Assembly: GCA_031282385.1 (NCBI GenBank)
Contig: JAITDV010000546.1
Location: 1-6,725, forward strand
DNA length: 6,725 nt
From: Planctomycetaceae bacterium
GTDB taxonomy: Bacteria; Planctomycetota; Planctomycetia; Pirellulales; Thermoguttaceae
Direction: 5' to 3'
The notes beneath the pieces are model-generated. The model was given only the letters and a program-made list of their open reading frames with translations, made no database searches and was not told where the DNA came from. The stretch's first letter is position 1, and the number at the start of each line of letters is the position of its first letter. Shown here piece after piece: positions 5,608 through 6,725 of the stretch. The translations under genes and the position numbers were made by a program.

Positions 5608-6498
5608 ATGATAAATATTGGAGTAATTCCTGTGGCTGGCCGCGGATTGAGTTTGTTGCCGATAACGAAAAGTCAACCTAAAGAAATGTTGCCGGTTGGC
5701 AACAAGCCGATAGTTCAATATGTTGTTGATGAGTTGATTCATTGTAAAATCAATCGTTTGCTTTTTGTTACTGGACCCGACAAATCATCAATTGAGGATC
5801 ATTTTGATATTAACAAGGAATTGATTCGTTTTTTGCGTTATCAAGGGCTTGAGGAATCGCTTGCGGAGCTTGCGTTTGAGCGTGAGAATGCAGCATATTT
5901 TTATACACGGCAACGTTACCAAAACGGATTAGGTCAAGCGGTTCTTTGTGCGGAGCCTTATGTCAATGGTCATCGTTTTGTGGTTGCGTTGGGCGATACG
6001 ATTTTAGGTCGATATAATTCATCAAATATAGTTGGCAGGTTGGCGGAGGTATTTGAGCGTGAGGGCGGCGAGGTCAAAGGTGTAATTGCATTTGACGAGG
6101 TGTCTCAAAGTGAAGTTTCGCATTTTGGGATTGCGGTACCGGGCAAATCATTTGGGGATTGTTTTGAGCTAGTGGATTTGGTGGAGAAACCGCGTGAGTC
6201 GGAGACGCCAAGTTGTCTGGCAGTAGCGGCAAGATATGTTTTTTCGCCGGATATTTTTGAATATTTGCACAAAACTAAACCTGACGCCAATGGCGATATT
6301 CAATTGACGGATGCAATTCATCTGTTGCTTAAAGACGGTAAGCGGGTAATTGGAGTTAAGTTACCGCAAGGCGATTTACGGTATGATATTGGCGATTTTG
6401 AGTCGTATTACAAGGCGTTTATTGATTTCGCGTTGCATGATCCGATTCGGGGCAATGAAATCAAAGAATATTTGAAAAACGAATTAAAAAACATGTAA
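5608..6498 (+). CDS. galU: UTP-glucose-1-phosphate uridylyltransferase (GalU family)
   Basis: The 296-residue product is of normal GalU length. The family makes UDP-glucose and pyrophosphate from UTP and glucose-1-phosphate in the cytoplasm, supplying envelope and capsule polysaccharide synthesis. Visible motifs: VIPVAGRG (6-13), PITKSQPKEMLPVGNKPIVQ (18-37), GLGQAVLCAEP (107-117), ALGDT (127-131, metal-binding D130), LVEKP (191-195, K194), AARYVFSPDIFEYL (207-220), GDIQLTDAI (229-237) and YDIGDFESYYKAF (259-271). An oddity: the conserved G-x-G-T-R that grips the nucleotide phosphates reads G-R-G-L-S (11-15), so both Thr and Arg are replaced. Everything else is intact and in frame, so the protein may be active with altered kinetics or substrate (another sugar or nucleotide), or represent a paralogue. 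A good ribosome site precedes it. It is flanked by two AGACC elements in the same orientation and has no operon partner in view. Confidence 0.9.
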   Translation: MINIGVIPVAGRGLSLLPITKSQPKEMLPVGNKPIVQYVVDELIHCKINRLLFVTGPDKSSIEDHFDINKELIRFLRYQGLEESLAELAFERENAAYFYTRQRYQNGLGQAVLCAEPYVNGHRFVVALGDTILGRYNSSNIVGRLAEVFEREGGEVKGVIAFDEVSQSEVSHFGIAVPGKSFGDCFELVDLVEKPRESETPSCLAVAARYVFSPDIFEYLHKTKPDANGDIQLTDAIHLLLKDGKRVIGVKLPQGDLRYDIGDFESYYKAFIDFALHDPIRGNEIKEYLKNELKNM

Positions 6499-6577
6499 TA
6501 TTGTTTAGGGAAAAGTAGTTAGAGGTTAGTGATTTTAGAGAATAGGAAAATTATGTTGTTACGCGTGGAATTAAACC

Positions 6578-6725
6578 AGACCTTTTTTCTAACCTAAAAA
6601 TACATAAACGCAACAAAAAACCTACAACGAAAAACCGCCTTTAACTCCTCCGAGACCACCCCTAACCCCTCCGAAGGAGGGGAATAAGAAGATGCCTCCG
6701 AAGGAGGGGAATAAGAAGATGCCTC
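6578..6725. repeat. AGACC-family element, expanded copy cut by the window end
   Basis: The first 105 bp (6578-6682) align without gaps to 5426-5530 with five differences, including the same left end AGACCTTTTTTCTAACCT. After the core hairpin comes a 27-bp tandem unit (6683-6709: AATAAGAAGATGCC... ending in G-run) and the start of a second (6710-6725). The units are close relatives of those at 130-183. The right end lies beyond the window. Its position about 80 bp after the galU stop may help to end galU transcription. Confidence 0.8.

Overview
The window is AT-rich bacterial DNA with four well-supported protein genes and a large share of repeat-filled intergenic sequence. The genes are a CheX-like CheY-P phosphatase (501-974, +), a membrane-anchored Ser/Thr protein kinase (2049-4184, +), a SET-domain protein with a long acidic insert (about 4311-5090, -) and a GalU-type nucleotidyltransferase (5608-6498, +). 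A PknB-type receptor kinase, a bacterial SET protein, a GalU of the 'TKSQPKEMLPVG' type and mostly weak Shine-Dalgarno sites together suggest a low-GC member of the Planctomycetota or a relative. This is inference from gene style; no marker gene is present.

Layout. 1-243 is the tail of one repeat element and one full element of a family bounded by AGACCTTTT...AAAAGGTCT ends (the 'AGACC' family). 229-489 (-) is a small hypothetical reading frame that ends inside the repeat end. cheX is followed by a nested palindrome (980-1072). 975-2048 is over 1 kb without a credible gene: it holds that palindrome, a 297-bp element with perfect 15-bp ends GTAACTATTCAGTCG (the 'GTAAC' family, 1301-1597) carrying five tandem 27-28-bp units, a 170-bp long-hairpin element (1600-1769), and the probable leader and promoter of the kinase gene. 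The kinase and SET genes converge on a short GTAAC-family element (4220-4295) that looks like a terminator for the kinase. 5091-5425 holds no recognisable gene. galU sits between two AGACC elements in the same orientation (5426-5566 and 6578 to the window end).

The genes do not form one operon or an obvious pathway. CheX and the kinase are both signalling proteins, SET is a probable protein-lysine methyltransferase, and GalU makes UDP-glucose; any functional link is speculative. The most distinctive features are the modular palindromes, in which the same G/C-rich core (CCACCCCTAACCCCTCC...) is embedded in two unrelated outer inverted-repeat frames and is expanded by different tandem units in different copies, and the SET protein whose catalytic domain is split by about 105 mostly acidic residues.
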